57,170 nucleotides of DNA, taken from WVXP01 sp964348095 (GTDB taxonomy: Bacteria; Desulfobacterota; BSN033; WVXP01). The notes beneath the pieces were generated by a model. That model was not told the DNA's origin and did not search any database. It worked only from the letters and a program-made list of their open reading frames with translations. This document shows positions 1 to 8,959 of the stretch, piece by piece (within the stretch, counting starts at the first letter, position 1; each line of letters starts with the position of its first letter). The DNA lies in assembly GCA_964348095.1 (NCBI GenBank), contig CAYGBK010000035.1, positions 1-57,170 on the forward strand, in the 5' to 3' direction. A program made the translations under genes and the position numbers.

Positions 1-1
1 A

Positions 2-1459
2 AATAGGAAGGTTATGATAATCGGAGCTGGGGATGCAGGCGAAATGATATTGAGAGAAATACTCCACAATCCGAGACTCGGCTACGAGCCGGTCTGCTTC
101 GTCGACGATGACCCTGAGAAGCTTAAGAGGAAGATCCATGGCGTCCCTGTGCGGGGAAGCAAAAAAGACATTTCACGGCTTACAGAGGAGTATGGCATCG
201 ATGAGGTGGTGATCGCCATACCGTCAGCAACAGGACCACAAATTCGACATATTGTGGATCATTGTGAGAAAGCGCGGGTCAGGTTCAGAACGCTACCCTC
301 GGTCGGTGAATTGATCAACGGCTCAGTCCGGGTGAGCCAGATCAGAGACGTGAAAATCGAGGATATTCTGGGGAGGGATTCGATCAGGCTCGATCTGACC
401 CCAGCGAGGAACGAGATATCTGGAAAAACTGTCTTGGTGACCGGGGCAGCCGGTTCTATCGGATCCGAATTGGTTAGGCAGATTGCGCAACTTGCGCCTT
501 CACAAATAGTCCTGTACGAAAGAGACGAGAATGGCCTTTTTCACATCTACGGAGAGGTTGTTCAAAAATTCCCAGAAAAGATGTTTGACCCGGTTGTGGG
601 TGACATCTTGGACGAAAAGCGAATGGAAGCGGTTATGAGAACGGCAAAGCCTGATCTCGTCTTTCATGCTGCCGCCTATAAGCATGTACCGATGATGGAG
701 GCCAATCCTGCCGAGGCCGTCAAGAACAATCTCCTTGGCACGATGAGGGTGGCTGAAGAAGCCATCCGGTCGGGGGTGAAGAAGTTCATGCTGATTTCGA
801 CCGATAAGGCGGTCAATCCGGTCAATGTCATGGGGGCTACAAAGCGAGCTGCCGAAAAGGGAATGTTGAATCTCAACAGCTCAGATACCCTGTTCATGGT
901 TGTTCGTTTCGGAAACGTGCTGGGGAGTCGGGGGAGTGTGGTGCCCATATTTGAAAAACAGATTGCTGCTGGGGGCCCAGTGAAGGTCACCCATCAGGAG
1001 ATGACACGGTACTTCATGACAATCGGCGAAGCTGCGCAGCTTGTCATCCTGGCTGCCTCTATCGGACGGGGAGGGGAGATTTTTGTTCTCGACATGGGAG
1101 AGCCGGTCAGGATCATGGATCTTGCCAGAAACATGATTACCCTATCCGGTTTTGAACCAGATAAGGACATTGAGATTGAAGTCATCGGCAAAAGACCGGG
1201 TGAAAAGCTACATGAAGTCCTGGTCTCCGATCAAGAGAGAATTGTGGGAAGGGAATTCGAGAAAATCATGAAGATTGGGCATGGAGACGACGACCAAAGC
1301 ATTCTACAGAGACTCGGCCAACTGGAGGATCTCGCACGTCAAGGTAACGACCGGTTGATTTTGGAGGCGGTGAAGGATATTGTCCCCGAGTTTATGCCAA
1401 TCGAGCACCAAAACCAAGACTCGGGCAATGACCGGATCCTCGAGGAACCAAGAGGATAG
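2..1459 (+). CDS. Nucleoside-diphosphate-sugar 4,6-dehydratase (CapD/WbpM/FlaA1 type), 5' partial
   Basis: The reading frame is open back to the first bases of the window, so the N-terminus lies outside. The first ATG is at 14, but the full-length family has about four N-terminal membrane helices before the soluble part, and those are missing here. Counting from that ATG, a first Rossmann motif GAGDAGE is at residues 4-10 and a second, TGAAGSIG, at 143-150, the usual double-domain layout. The active-site region reads STDKAVNPVNVMGATKR, where a Met replaces the usual SDR Tyr and the Lys is kept; this is typical of the UDP-GlcNAc C6-dehydratase branch. Expected role: first step in making a deoxy-amino sugar for O-antigen, capsule or glycoprotein. 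It sits just upstream of a heptose kinase, which suggests an envelope-sugar locus extending to the left. The family is clear; the exact sugar substrate is not. Confidence 0.9.
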   Translation, partial: NRKVMIIGAGDAGEMILREILHNPRLGYEPVCFVDDDPEKLKRKIHGVPVRGSKKDISRLTEEYGIDEVVIAIPSATGPQIRHIVDHCEKARVRFRTLPSVGELINGSVRVSQIRDVKIEDILGRDSIRLDLTPARNEISGKTVLVTGAAGSIGSELVRQIAQLAPSQIVLYERDENGLFHIYGEVVQKFPEKMFDPVVGDILDEKRMEAVMRTAKPDLVFHAAAYKHVPMMEANPAEAVKNNLLGTMRVAEEAIRSGVKKFMLISTDKAVNPVNVMGATKRAAEKGMLNLNSSDTLFMVVRFGNVLGSRGSVVPIFEKQIAAGGPVKVTHQEMTRYFMTIGEAAQLVILAASIGRGGEIFVLDMGEPVRIMDLARNMITLSGFEPDKDIEIEVIGKRPGEKLHEVLVSDQERIVGREFEKIMKIGHGDDDQSILQRLGQLEDLARQGNDRLILEAVKDIVPEFMPIEHQNQDSGNDRILEEPRG

Positions 1460-1491
1460 GTCGAGGCGGTGTCAATCTGGGGTCAGTCCAT

Positions 1492-2498
1492 ATGATCAGA
1501 ACCATTATGGGGCAGATGAACATAGAACGTCTCCTTGACGGACTTTCCCGTGGATGTGTGCTTGTCGTCGGCGATATCATCATGGATCAATTCATTTGGG
1601 GCAAGGTGGACCGGATCTCGCCAGAAGCGCCCGTGCCTGTCGTTGCCGTGGAAAAAGAGACGCAGCTTCTCGGTGGTGCGGCCAATGTGGTCAACAATAT
1701 CCGATCTTTGGGGGGAAAGGTCCTTCTTGCAGGATTGATCGGCGGCGATGAGAGGGAACGGAAAATCTTAAGCCTTCTCGATGAGAGTGGGGTGGAGACA
1801 GGGGGCGTTCCCGTTGATCCCCGGCGGCCCACAACGGTTAAGACCCGGATCATAGCCCATAGTCAGCAGGTTGTCCGATTTGACCGTGAAAACCAGACAC
1901 CTCTCAGCAAGGGCTATGCAGACAGGTTGGCATCCTATGTCCGGGAGATGATCCATTCCGCGGATACTGTGATCATGGCAGATTATGGAAAGGGGGTCGT
2001 GACGGAGGAGCTGGTCAAACTGGTCACCCAGATTGCACAGAGAGAGAACAAGGTTGTTGCTTTGGATCCCAAGATAAACCGTTTCGATCTCTACCGAGAC
2101 GTGACGATCGTGACCCGAACAGTCAGGAGGCGAGCGTGGCGTCCGGAGTGGAGATCATCGACGAAGGGTCTCTGAAAGAGGCCGGCCAAAGGATCCTTGA
2201 CCGGTTCAATTGTGAGGCCGTCCTGATTACGCGAGGAGAACATGGAATGGCTCTTTTTCAGAGGGGAGAAAGAGAGATTCACGTTCCCACAACGGCTCGA
2301 GAGGTCTTTGACGTGACAGGTGCCGGAGACTCGGTCATCGCAACCATGGGGCTGGCCCTTGCAGGGGAAGCCAGCTTTTCGGAGTCAGCTGTGATATCCA
2401 ATTTTGCCGCAGGAGTTGTGGTCGGCAAGGTCGGCACGGCCACGGTGACTCTCGATGAGCTCAGAGCAGCCATGAAAGGAGCAAAAGAGCAGAGATAA
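1492..2498 (+). pseudogene. rfaE1: D-glycero-beta-D-manno-heptose-7-phosphate kinase (RfaE domain I), single-base frameshift
   Basis: A PfkB/ribokinase-family sugar kinase of the RfaE1/HldE N-terminal type, which phosphorylates heptose-7-phosphate at C1 on the way to ADP-heptose for the LPS inner core. The first part (1492-2175) contains VVGDIIMDQFIWGKVDRISPEA and the GGAANV substrate motif. The second part, in another frame, carries the C-terminal kinase signature DVTGAGDSV. The frame breaks near 2116: the sequence reads TIVT-R-T, but adding one C to the ACCC run gives TIVTPNSQEASVASGVE, the conserved family sequence, and joins both parts into about 335 residues. No cytidylyltransferase domain follows, so this is the kinase-only form. 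The break may be a real inactivation or a consensus error in a short C run. The start at 1492 is one of three close in-frame ATGs (1492, 1507, 1516). Confidence 0.85.
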
Positions 2499-2509
2499 TG
2501 GAACAAGAA

Positions 2510-3241
2510 TCAGTTTGTTGTTTTCTCAGCCACGATGATCAACGTGTTCCCTCCCATTATGATCTCATCCGAAAGGGTCTCGTTCAATCTGTAGTATTGC
2601 CGCCGTCTTCTTGAGGCAAAGAGTCCGCATAGACGAGTAAGCCAAACCAGTGGCAGAAGCCGTTTCATTCTTGGCTTGCCCCGGTCCTTTTCCACTTGGA
2701 GGATTCGAAATCCATAATGCTCCATGATGAATTTCAATAACGGATACCCCAGTGGGCTGATGTGAACCATCGAGAGATCACCTTTCCAGACATTCTTGAT
2801 GACTTCGTGGGACGGTATTTTTGAAAAGGTGCCGGTAAGAAGGAATTGGAGCCTTCGTTCGATCGTGAGGAAATTGGGGGTGGAAAGAAATAGTTTCCCC
2901 CCTTTTTTTAGGATCCGTTGGAACTCACGGATAGCATTGGCAGGGGTCTCTGTATGCTCAATACCGTCTAGGCAGATAATGTAATCAAATGAACTTCTAG
3001 AGTATGGAAGCCTTTGATTTAGGTCTCCTTTATTTACGGTTAATTCGCTCGCAATAAAATGGGAAGGATTGATATCACAGCACAGAACCTCAAAGTCCAT
3101 TCTTCTCAGTCGATCTGCTAAAGCCCCTGTCCCTGTTGGGACATCCAAGACTACCCCCCGCCGCTCCTCTTTCATCATATTAATCACCCTATCGTGGGTC
3201 TCTCTCCGTGCATAGGGGATGGGGCCTCGCAACCTCTCCAT
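2510..3241 (-). CDS. Class I SAM-dependent methyltransferase
   Basis: A 243-residue soluble Rossmann methyltransferase of the Methyltransf_11/UbiE-like type. Motif I is LDVPTGTG at residues 32-39, followed by an acidic strand end (CCDINPS) and the post-motif FDYIICLDGIEHTETPANAI. The strand-4/5 region ILKKGGKLFLSTPNF is typical of family members acting on small molecules or lipid and sugar intermediates. The C-terminal part is basic (KDRGKPRMKRLLPL, RRRRQYYRL), which could place it near a membrane, but no transmembrane segment is clear. It converges on the heptose kinase with only 11 bases between the two stops. The substrate cannot be deduced. Its location beside envelope-sugar genes makes a cell-surface or lipid substrate plausible, but that is inference. 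Confidence 0.8.
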   Translation of the reverse strand: MERLRGPIPYARRETHDRVINMMKEERRGVVLDVPTGTGALADRLRRMDFEVLCCDINPSHFIASELTVNKGDLNQRLPYSRSSFDYIICLDGIEHTETPANAIREFQRILKKGGKLFLSTPNFLTIERRLQFLLTGTFSKIPSHEVIKNVWKGDLSMVHISPLGYPLLKFIMEHYGFRILQVEKDRGKPRMKRLLPLVWLTRLCGLFASRRRRQYYRLNETLSDEIIMGGNTLIIVAEKTTN

Positions 3242-3427
3242 TGTTTTTCATTGGAGCTCCCGTAATACCAATACCTTTCAGTTGACACAAGTCAGTGATC
3301 GGCACCTGGGGACCCCGTCACATATCCGAAAACCCGATCCCCACATCCTGGTGGCTGTTGACTCGGTATTCGTCGGAGTCGGGCTTCAGATTTCTGTGAG
3401 TGGTCGATGACTCAAGAAAGAACAACG

Positions 3428-4459
3428 CTAGGGGGAGAATTGAGGCTTTAATCGAGACACCATCTCCTCGGGTTTCATGATCGATATTGGCTCTCTGTGA
3501 AGCATTCCAAAATAGGTGACGTCACTGTTCCCAATGGGCCGGGGAAAGGATCGGGGTGTAATTTTCGAATGAACCCATACAGTCGACTCGTTTTTGGGGC
3601 CTGAAAAAAGGGAGAAGTTCAGGCTATAGATCCCCAGGGAATGAAAATACCGGAAGACTTTGACCAGGCCGTCAGAAAAGTCTGAGAAATCCTGGTCCGC
3701 CAAATCAAGTATGTCCCCGCATTCCCAAAACACTGCCATCATGTCGGGAAAGAGCCCGGTTGGGACAAAAGGAGCAACCCAAGTGATTCTCCCAGTTTTT
3801 CCAAGGTACCTCTCCCCAAGTTCCTCCTCTCTTTCGACCAGATCCCTCCAGTAATGGGTCACGTAATGGGTCACATATTCGTGACTTGCGCTGATGAGTT
3901 CCCTGTGTGTATTGGTCGGTGTTTCTCCGGCGATTGGCTGAAGGTGGGGATGGACTAGACTCGATCCGGCCGGAGGCATGTAGTTCCAGTTTATTGAAAA
4001 ATACGCTACATCAGGTTTCCTGGAGGACACCTGTCGAAAGAAATCCTGACACGCCAAGAAGGCGTTCGTCAGGATTTCGGGGCCAAACCCCTCCAGGGGT
4101 ATGAAATGATCATTCGAGAAGAGACAGACGGCAGCAAAGGTGTCGTAGGGTGCTATATTGGGAATTACGGTAGCCTTTCCCCTCTGGATACGTCCATCTG
4201 GAATAATGTCCGCAGGGAATCGTCCTGTTTTCTGATCGAGTGATTCTTCGCAAAATGGGCAACCAATTTCCAGAGATTTCTTTACAATCCCCTCCAGATC
4301 GGGGTGATGGACCCTGGGGTTATCCACGTTCACGATCCGCCCGGTTTTGTTGGTCAAAGGATCGAATCGAATTTCAAAACGAACCCGTGTCAGTTCGAAA
4401 CCCTTTGTCGGGTCGAGAAAACTGGTCTCCTTGGTGATCGTCTTGAACTGTATGGTCAT
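3428..4459 (-). CDS. Galactose-1-phosphate uridylyltransferase-like protein (GalT/HIT superfamily)
   Basis: A 343-residue protein with the hallmarks of the GalT branch of the HIT superfamily. CPFCEE (C67, C70) matches the N-terminal zinc-binding pair, and HPHLQ (H170-P-H172-L-Q174) matches the GalT active-site motif, in which the second His forms the covalent nucleotidyl intermediate. The stretch FSNDHFIPLEGFGPEI also resembles GalT-like proteins. Known family members transfer UMP or AMP between a nucleotide-sugar and a sugar phosphate. No galK or galE lies nearby, so use in galactose catabolism is doubtful, and it may belong to one of the divergent GalT-like families of unknown substrate. 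The dodecin gene lies about 100 bases upstream on the same strand, so the two may be co-transcribed. An upstream gap to the methyltransferase (3242-3427) shows nothing recognisable. Confidence 0.72.
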   Translation of the reverse strand: MTIQFKTITKETSFLDPTKGFELTRVRFEIRFDPLTNKTGRIVNVDNPRVHHPDLEGIVKKSLEIGCPFCEESLDQKTGRFPADIIPDGRIQRGKATVIPNIAPYDTFAAVCLFSNDHFIPLEGFGPEILTNAFLACQDFFRQVSSRKPDVAYFSINWNYMPPAGSSLVHPHLQPIAGETPTNTHRELISASHEYVTHYVTHYWRDLVEREEELGERYLGKTGRITWVAPFVPTGLFPDMMAVFWECGDILDLADQDFSDFSDGLVKVFRYFHSLGIYSLNFSLFSGPKNESTVWVHSKITPRSFPRPIGNSDVTYFGMLHREPISIMKPEEMVSRLKPQFSP

Positions 4460-4556
4460 GGCTTCTCAAATTCCCGGAAAGATGAAACGATTCTGTGACA
4501 AGAAAAAAGTCGGGGATCACTTCCCCGACATAGTGAAACAGAGGAATGCCTTGCGA

Positions 4557-4769
4557 TCACGTTTCAAGAACGAATATGACCTCAAGCCGAACCCGATACT
4601 CTCTGATTTTAGCGTCTTCGATGGCGATTCTCTGCTCAACGACTCGAATACCGGTAATTCCTCGTAGTGTCTTTGTGGCTCTGGTAAACCCCACCTGTAT
4701 TGCGTCCTCAAAACTCTTAGATGAAGCGGCAATGATCTCGGTCACCCGTGCAACTCTTGGCTCTGTCAT
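4557..4769 (-). CDS. Dodecin family flavin-binding protein
   Basis: A 70-residue protein matching the dodecin family in length and sequence: an opening VARVTEIIAASSKSFEDAI, a central ATKTLRGITGIRVVEQ, and a final strand RVRLEVIFVLE. Dodecins are small beta-alpha-beta-beta proteins that assemble as hollow dodecamers and store or buffer flavins such as riboflavin or FMN in the cytoplasm. The start was set at the ATG whose complement is 4767-4769, because the reverse strand shows an AAGGAAGGTG ribosome-binding site a few bases ahead. A longer in-frame start ten codons upstream would bury that site inside the gene. It is the first gene of a possible leftward pair with the GalT-like gene. The family call rests on the whole-length pattern; the bound flavin is not known. 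Confidence 0.85.
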   Translation of the reverse strand: MTEPRVARVTEIIAASSKSFEDAIQVGFTRATKTLRGITGIRVVEQRIAIEDAKIREYRVRLEVIFVLET

Positions 4770-5475
4770 CACGATCACCTTCCTTTCTGCAAGATTCATC
4801 CTGTATACGAGAATTGGCCCTAAATGTCAACAACAAAACCGACAGGATTTTCCTCGGAAAAGGCAGGACAAATTTCATAATCCGTGAATAGTGGTATGAT
4901 AATCTGATTCAACCTGTCGCCAAGCCCCTTTTGGCCGGTTTCCGGAGGTTTTTGATAAATTTAAGGCTCGCTCCAGGCGTTCGAACCCTTCCAGATCACT
5001 TCCTGTCAAAACTCTCCAGCCACAGGTGGGAGGTTTGTGAGCAAGAAAGATCTTTAACTCATGGGGAACTGGGGCAGCCTCTTAGGGGGGAGACCAAAAA
5101 ATCCGGAAACTCCAGTAAAACCGTTGAATGGGTTCTCGTGCGCAAAATATGGAGGGGTGAAAGGTTTTCGGTGAATCTTTGGTGTGTTGTACCGGCGATG
5201 ATTCACAGAGAAGGGGGAAGGAGTCGAGTTTTGGGGAGCATAGCAAATTGTGTACCAGTTTCGAATCGTGGAAGGGAAACGCGTGCGCTCTTAGTTGACT
5301 TTTGCCATTTTTTGGGATAATCATTGAATGGTGTTTTTGAGCCAGATTTCAAACTTCTGGTGGAAATTCCAAGACATAAGGGGTTGTGCTAGGAGTCCAT
5401 TGTGCGAAAAGGCCCCAGGCAGGGACCCCGATTTTTTTGGTCTTGCCAAAAAACGGAGAACTACGGTGGTCAGTA
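4770..5475. other. Gene-free stretch upstream of pyrG and dodecin
   Basis: About 700 bases between divergent genes. Open frames exist on both strands (for example 4931-5320), but they lack recognisable protein features, a good ribosome-binding site or conserved motifs. A promoter-like pair lies at 5295-5321. No tRNA, riboswitch consensus or strong terminator hairpin was recognised by eye. The length leaves room for a small RNA or a leader regulating pyrG. Confidence 0.5.
5295..5321 (+). promoter_or_regulatory. Candidate sigma-70 promoter for pyrG
   Basis: A TTGACT -35-like hexamer at 5295-5300 and GATAAT at 5316-5321, with a 15-base spacer (short of the preferred 17). It lies about 155 bases before the proposed pyrG start and would drive the long pyrG-kds-lpt-rpoN-pts run. 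Confidence 0.35.
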
Positions 5476-7137
5476 TTGAGGACTAAGTTTATCTTCATCA
5501 CAGGCGGCGTTGTATCCTCCCTGGGAAAGGGGCTTGCCTCCGCCTCGATCGCGGCGCTTATGGAAAGCCGCGGTCTGACAGTTGACATGCTCAAGTTTGA
5601 TCCTTACATCAATGTCGATCCGGGAACGATGAATCCCTTCCAACATGGTGAGGTCTTTGTCACTGACGATGGGGCTGAAACCGACCTCGACCTTGGTCAC
5701 TACGAACGGTATGCCCATGCCGTAATGGGCAAAAGAAACAATTTTACGACCGGACAAATCTATGATGCCGTGATCGCCAAAGAACGGAGAGGCGATTATT
5801 TGGGAGGGACCGTTCAGGTTATACCTCATATCACTGACGAGATAAAACAGAAAGTCCTCGATTTAGCCGACGAGGTGGATATTGTCATTGTGGAGATTGG
5901 GGGCACAGTCGGAGATATCGAAGGGCTTCCCTTTCTGGAGGCAATCCGTCAGTTTAGGGGTGATGTTGGAACAGAGAATACGGTATTCATTCACCTCACC
6001 TTGGTCCCCTTCATTGCCACATCAGGGGAACTGAAGACAAAACCGACACAACACAGTGTGAAGGAGTTGCGAGAGATCGGGATCCAGCCCGATATCTTGC
6101 TTTGCCGCACAGATCGCCTCCTTTCGAATGAGATAAAATCCAAGATTGCTCTTTTCTGCGATGTGGACCGAGATGATGTCATTACGGCTCCAGATGTGGA
6201 AACGATCTACGAGGTTCCTCTCATCTTCCACCATGAAGGGTTGGACGACAGAATCGTGGAACGCCTCAATATCTGGACTGGAAAACCTAATCTTCGGGGG
6301 TGGCAGAGAATTGTCAAACGGATAAAAACCCCTAAGAAGTCGACGAAGATAGCCATTGTGGGAAAGTATACCCATCTGAAAGACTCTTACAAGAGTCTAC
6401 ATGAGGCTCTTATTCACGGAGGAATCGCGAGCGACTGTAAAGTGAATCTGGTGTATGTCGACTCAGAAAACTTGGAAAAGGAGGGTCCCGAAAACCTTCT
6501 CAAAGGTATGAATGGGATCTTAGTGCCCGGAGGATTCGGAAACAGAGGAATCGAGGGAAAGATTCAGGCGGCCCAGTATGCCAGGGAGAATCGGATTCCA
6601 TATCTCGGGATCTGCCTTGGCATGCAAATAGCAGTCGTGGAGTTTGCAAAAGACGTGGTTGGATTGAACGGGGCTCACAGTACGGAATTCGAGAGTGACA
6701 CTGCTCATCCTGTCATCAGCCTGCTTACTGAGTGGATCGATCGGGACGAGAAGGTTCAGAAACGATCAGCTGAGTCGGACTTAGGCGGCACGATGAGGCT
6801 CGGTGCTTGTCCGTGCAGGTTGTCTTCGGAGACGCATGCATATCAGGCCTACAGTAAGAGGCTGATTCACGAGCGGCACCGTCACCGATATGAATTCAAC
6901 AACAAGTACAAGGAGGCCTTGGCTCAAGCAGGCCTGGTTTTCAGTGGCACTTCCCCAGACGGTGATTTGGTGGAAATAATAGAGATAGACAAAAAACGAC
7001 ACCCATGGTTTCTGGGATGCCAGTTTCACCCGGAATTCAAGTCTCGGCCCATGGATCCGCACCCGATTTTTCGTGATTTTATCAGGGCCACTCTGAATGA
7101 AGTAGGCGGGAAAAAAGGCAAGAGGGAGCAGAGATGA
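5476..7137 (+). CDS. pyrG: CTP synthase
   Basis: Makes CTP from UTP, ATP and glutamine in the cytoplasm. The N-terminal synthase domain opens with TKFIFITGGVVSSLGKG, whose GGVVSSLGKG is the P-loop. The C-terminal class I glutamine amidotransferase domain has the nucleophile in LGICLGMQ (C380 counted from the start chosen here) and the His/Glu pair in FHPEFKSRP near the end. At 553 residues the length fits the family. The start chosen is the TTG at 5476, giving MRTKFIFITGG, which matches the family N-terminus; an in-frame ATG at 5386 would add 30 residues with no family resemblance. The stop overlaps the kdsA start (ATGA), so the two are translationally coupled. CTP is the activating nucleotide for CMP-Kdo, which gives metabolic sense to the pairing with Kdo genes. 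Confidence 0.97.
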   Translation: MRTKFIFITGGVVSSLGKGLASASIAALMESRGLTVDMLKFDPYINVDPGTMNPFQHGEVFVTDDGAETDLDLGHYERYAHAVMGKRNNFTTGQIYDAVIAKERRGDYLGGTVQVIPHITDEIKQKVLDLADEVDIVIVEIGGTVGDIEGLPFLEAIRQFRGDVGTENTVFIHLTLVPFIATSGELKTKPTQHSVKELREIGIQPDILLCRTDRLLSNEIKSKIALFCDVDRDDVITAPDVETIYEVPLIFHHEGLDDRIVERLNIWTGKPNLRGWQRIVKRIKTPKKSTKIAIVGKYTHLKDSYKSLHEALIHGGIASDCKVNLVYVDSENLEKEGPENLLKGMNGILVPGGFGNRGIEGKIQAAQYARENRIPYLGICLGMQIAVVEFAKDVVGLNGAHSTEFESDTAHPVISLLTEWIDRDEKVQKRSAESDLGGTMRLGACPCRLSSETHAYQAYSKRLIHERHRHRYEFNNKYKEALAQAGLVFSGTSPDGDLVEIIEIDKKRHPWFLGCQFHPEFKSRPMDPHPIFRDFIRATLNEVGGKKGKREQR

Positions 7138-7979
7138 AGCCCCTTACCCGGGAGGTTAGAATAGAAGGCATTTCGGTGGGGGGGGCCAATGGTTTTCTGC
7201 TGGTCGCCGGTCCATGTGTGATCGAGAACAAAGATACGACACTTCGAATTGCCCAAAGACTTAAGACCATCTCTGAAACCCTAGAGATACCCCTCATCTT
7301 CAAGACGTCTTATGACAAGGCGAACAGGACGTCGGTTGGATCTTTTCGGGGGCCTGGTCTGAGAGAAGGCCTCAACGTCTTGAGACTCGTGAAGGAGAAA
7401 ACAGGTCTGCCTGTTCTCTCTGACATCCACACGATCGATGAGGTGAAAGCGGCTTCTCAGGTACTCGATGTTGTCCAGATTCCGGCCTTTTTGTGCCGAC
7501 AGACCGATCTGGTATTGGAGATTGCCCGGACCATGAAGCCAGTCAATGTGAAGAAGGGCCAATTCCTAGCACCGTGGGATATCAAATACGTCATCGAGAA
7601 GGTCGTGTCGACTGGAAACCATGACCTGATGGTGACAGAGCGGGGAGCCTGTTTCGGGTATAACAATCTGGTGACCGATTTCCGGGCCCTCTCTATCATG
7701 CGTGGGTACGGTTATCCCGTAATTTTTGACGCCACTCATAGCGTTCAGCTTCCGGGTGGCATGGGTCAAGCATCGGGAGGGCAGGTTGAATTTGTGGCGC
7801 CTCTCTCCCGGGCTGCCATAGCGGTAGGTGTCGATGGGATATTCCTGGAAGTCCATGAGAATCCCTCTGAAGCACTGTGCGATGGACAGAACACACTGAG
7901 CTTGGACGATCTTCCTTCACTTTTGAAACAGTTGAAGACAGTCGAATCGGCTCTGGGGAAGGACGACAATGGCGATTGA
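7134..7979 (+). CDS. kdsA: 3-deoxy-8-phosphooctulonate (Kdo-8-P) synthase
   Basis: Condenses arabinose-5-phosphate with phosphoenolpyruvate to give Kdo-8-phosphate, the committed step of Kdo synthesis for lipid A-core. The 281-residue protein is a DAHP synthase-like TIM barrel with LLVAGPCVIENKDT at the N-terminus, KTSYDKANRTS, the loop GLREGLNVL, and FDATHSVQLPGG near the C-terminus, all typical of KdsA. The start ATG overlaps the pyrG stop, and the 3' end overlaps the kdsD start by 11 bases. kdsD and kdsC follow at once, so three of the Kdo-8-P/Kdo steps are encoded together. kdsB and waaA are not in the window. Confidence 0.97.
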   Translation: MKPLTREVRIEGISVGGANGFLLVAGPCVIENKDTTLRIAQRLKTISETLEIPLIFKTSYDKANRTSVGSFRGPGLREGLNVLRLVKEKTGLPVLSDIHTIDEVKAASQVLDVVQIPAFLCRQTDLVLEIARTMKPVNVKKGQFLAPWDIKYVIEKVVSTGNHDLMVTERGACFGYNNLVTDFRALSIMRGYGYPVIFDATHSVQLPGGMGQASGGQVEFVAPLSRAAIAVGVDGIFLEVHENPSEALCDGQNTLSLDDLPSLLKQLKTVESALGKDDNGD

Positions 7980-8934
7980 GCGAGCTCGAGAAGTGTTGAG
8001 GATTGAGGCTCAGGCGGTCCTTGACTTGGTTGAGAGGATTGACGATCGCTTCGTTCAAGCGATTGACATTCTCTATGAATGTCAGGGCAAGGTTATGGTG
8101 ACTGGAATGGGAAAATCGGGGCTTGTGGGCAAAAAAATTGCGTCGACCCTCTCGAGCACCGGAACGCCGTCGTTTTTCCTTCACCCGGCCGAGGCACTGA
8201 ATGGCGACCTCGGCATTCTTGGAAGGCAGGACGTAGTGATTGCCATCTCCAACAGCGGAGAAACCGAGGAGATTGTCAAAGTTGTGCCATTGATCAAGAG
8301 ATTTGGGAGTCGCCTCATCGTGATGACCGGCCATCCTGAGTCGACCTTGGCAAAGGCCGGTGATGTCGCGCTCGATATTGCCGTCAAAGAGGAGGCGTGT
8401 ACTCTCGGCCTTGCACCCACGGCTAGCACTACGGCTACCCTTGCCCTGGGCGACGCCCTGGCAGTTTCACTCATGGAGAAGAGAGGATTCGATGAGAAAG
8501 ATTTTGCCATGCTCCATCCAGGGGGCACGCTGGGGAAAAGGCTTCTCCTCAAGGTGGGTGATCTCATGCATGTTGGAAATGCGTTTCCCATGGTTCGTGA
8601 GAACACCTTGATGAGGGACGCAGTGGTTGAGATCACCTCCAAAAGGCTCGGGGTGACCGGCGTATCGGATGGTTCCGGAGGACTCGTGGGTGTCATTACG
8701 GATGGGGACCTCCGGAGGGGTTTGGAGAAGTTCAGCGATCTGCTGGATCGGACGGCCTCTGAGGTCATGACGAGGTCACCGAAATGGATTGATGCTGATT
8801 CTCTCGCTGCAAAGGCTGTTCAGATAATGGAGGAGTTCTCTATAACTTCTCTTTTCGTGTATCGACATTCGAATAGTGGACGGCCGGTAGGAATAATTCA
8901 CCTCCATGATCTTTTGAAGGCGGGGGTGGTTTGA
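7969..8934 (+). CDS. kdsD: D-arabinose-5-phosphate isomerase (KpsF/GutQ family)
   Basis: Interconverts ribulose-5-phosphate and arabinose-5-phosphate, supplying KdsA. The 321 residues hold an N-terminal SIS sugar-isomerase domain (MVTGMGKSGLVGKKIASTL, then SNSGETEEIV) followed by two C-terminal CBS domains (VGDLMHVGN onward, with GVITDGDLRRGLE and a final GIIHLHDLLKAGV). Length and layout match KdsD/KpsF. It overlaps the end of kdsA by 11 bases, which implies translational coupling. The next gene, kdsC, starts 25 bases later. CBS domains in this family may bind a nucleotide or sugar-nucleotide feedback ligand; that is family knowledge and not visible here. Confidence 0.96.
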   Translation: MAIERAREVLRIEAQAVLDLVERIDDRFVQAIDILYECQGKVMVTGMGKSGLVGKKIASTLSSTGTPSFFLHPAEALNGDLGILGRQDVVIAISNSGETEEIVKVVPLIKRFGSRLIVMTGHPESTLAKAGDVALDIAVKEEACTLGLAPTASTTATLALGDALAVSLMEKRGFDEKDFAMLHPGGTLGKRLLLKVGDLMHVGNAFPMVRENTLMRDAVVEITSKRLGVTGVSDGSGGLVGVITDGDLRRGLEKFSDLLDRTASEVMTRSPKWIDADSLAAKAVQIMEEFSITSLFVYRHSNSGRPVGIIHLHDLLKAGVV

Positions 8935-8959
8935 CGCCAAGGAACGGATTCAGTAAAGA

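Noticed and set aside
4931..5320. Rightward open frame of 129 codons ahead of pyrG
   Set aside because: No conserved motif or good start site, and a leftward frame of similar quality overlaps it.
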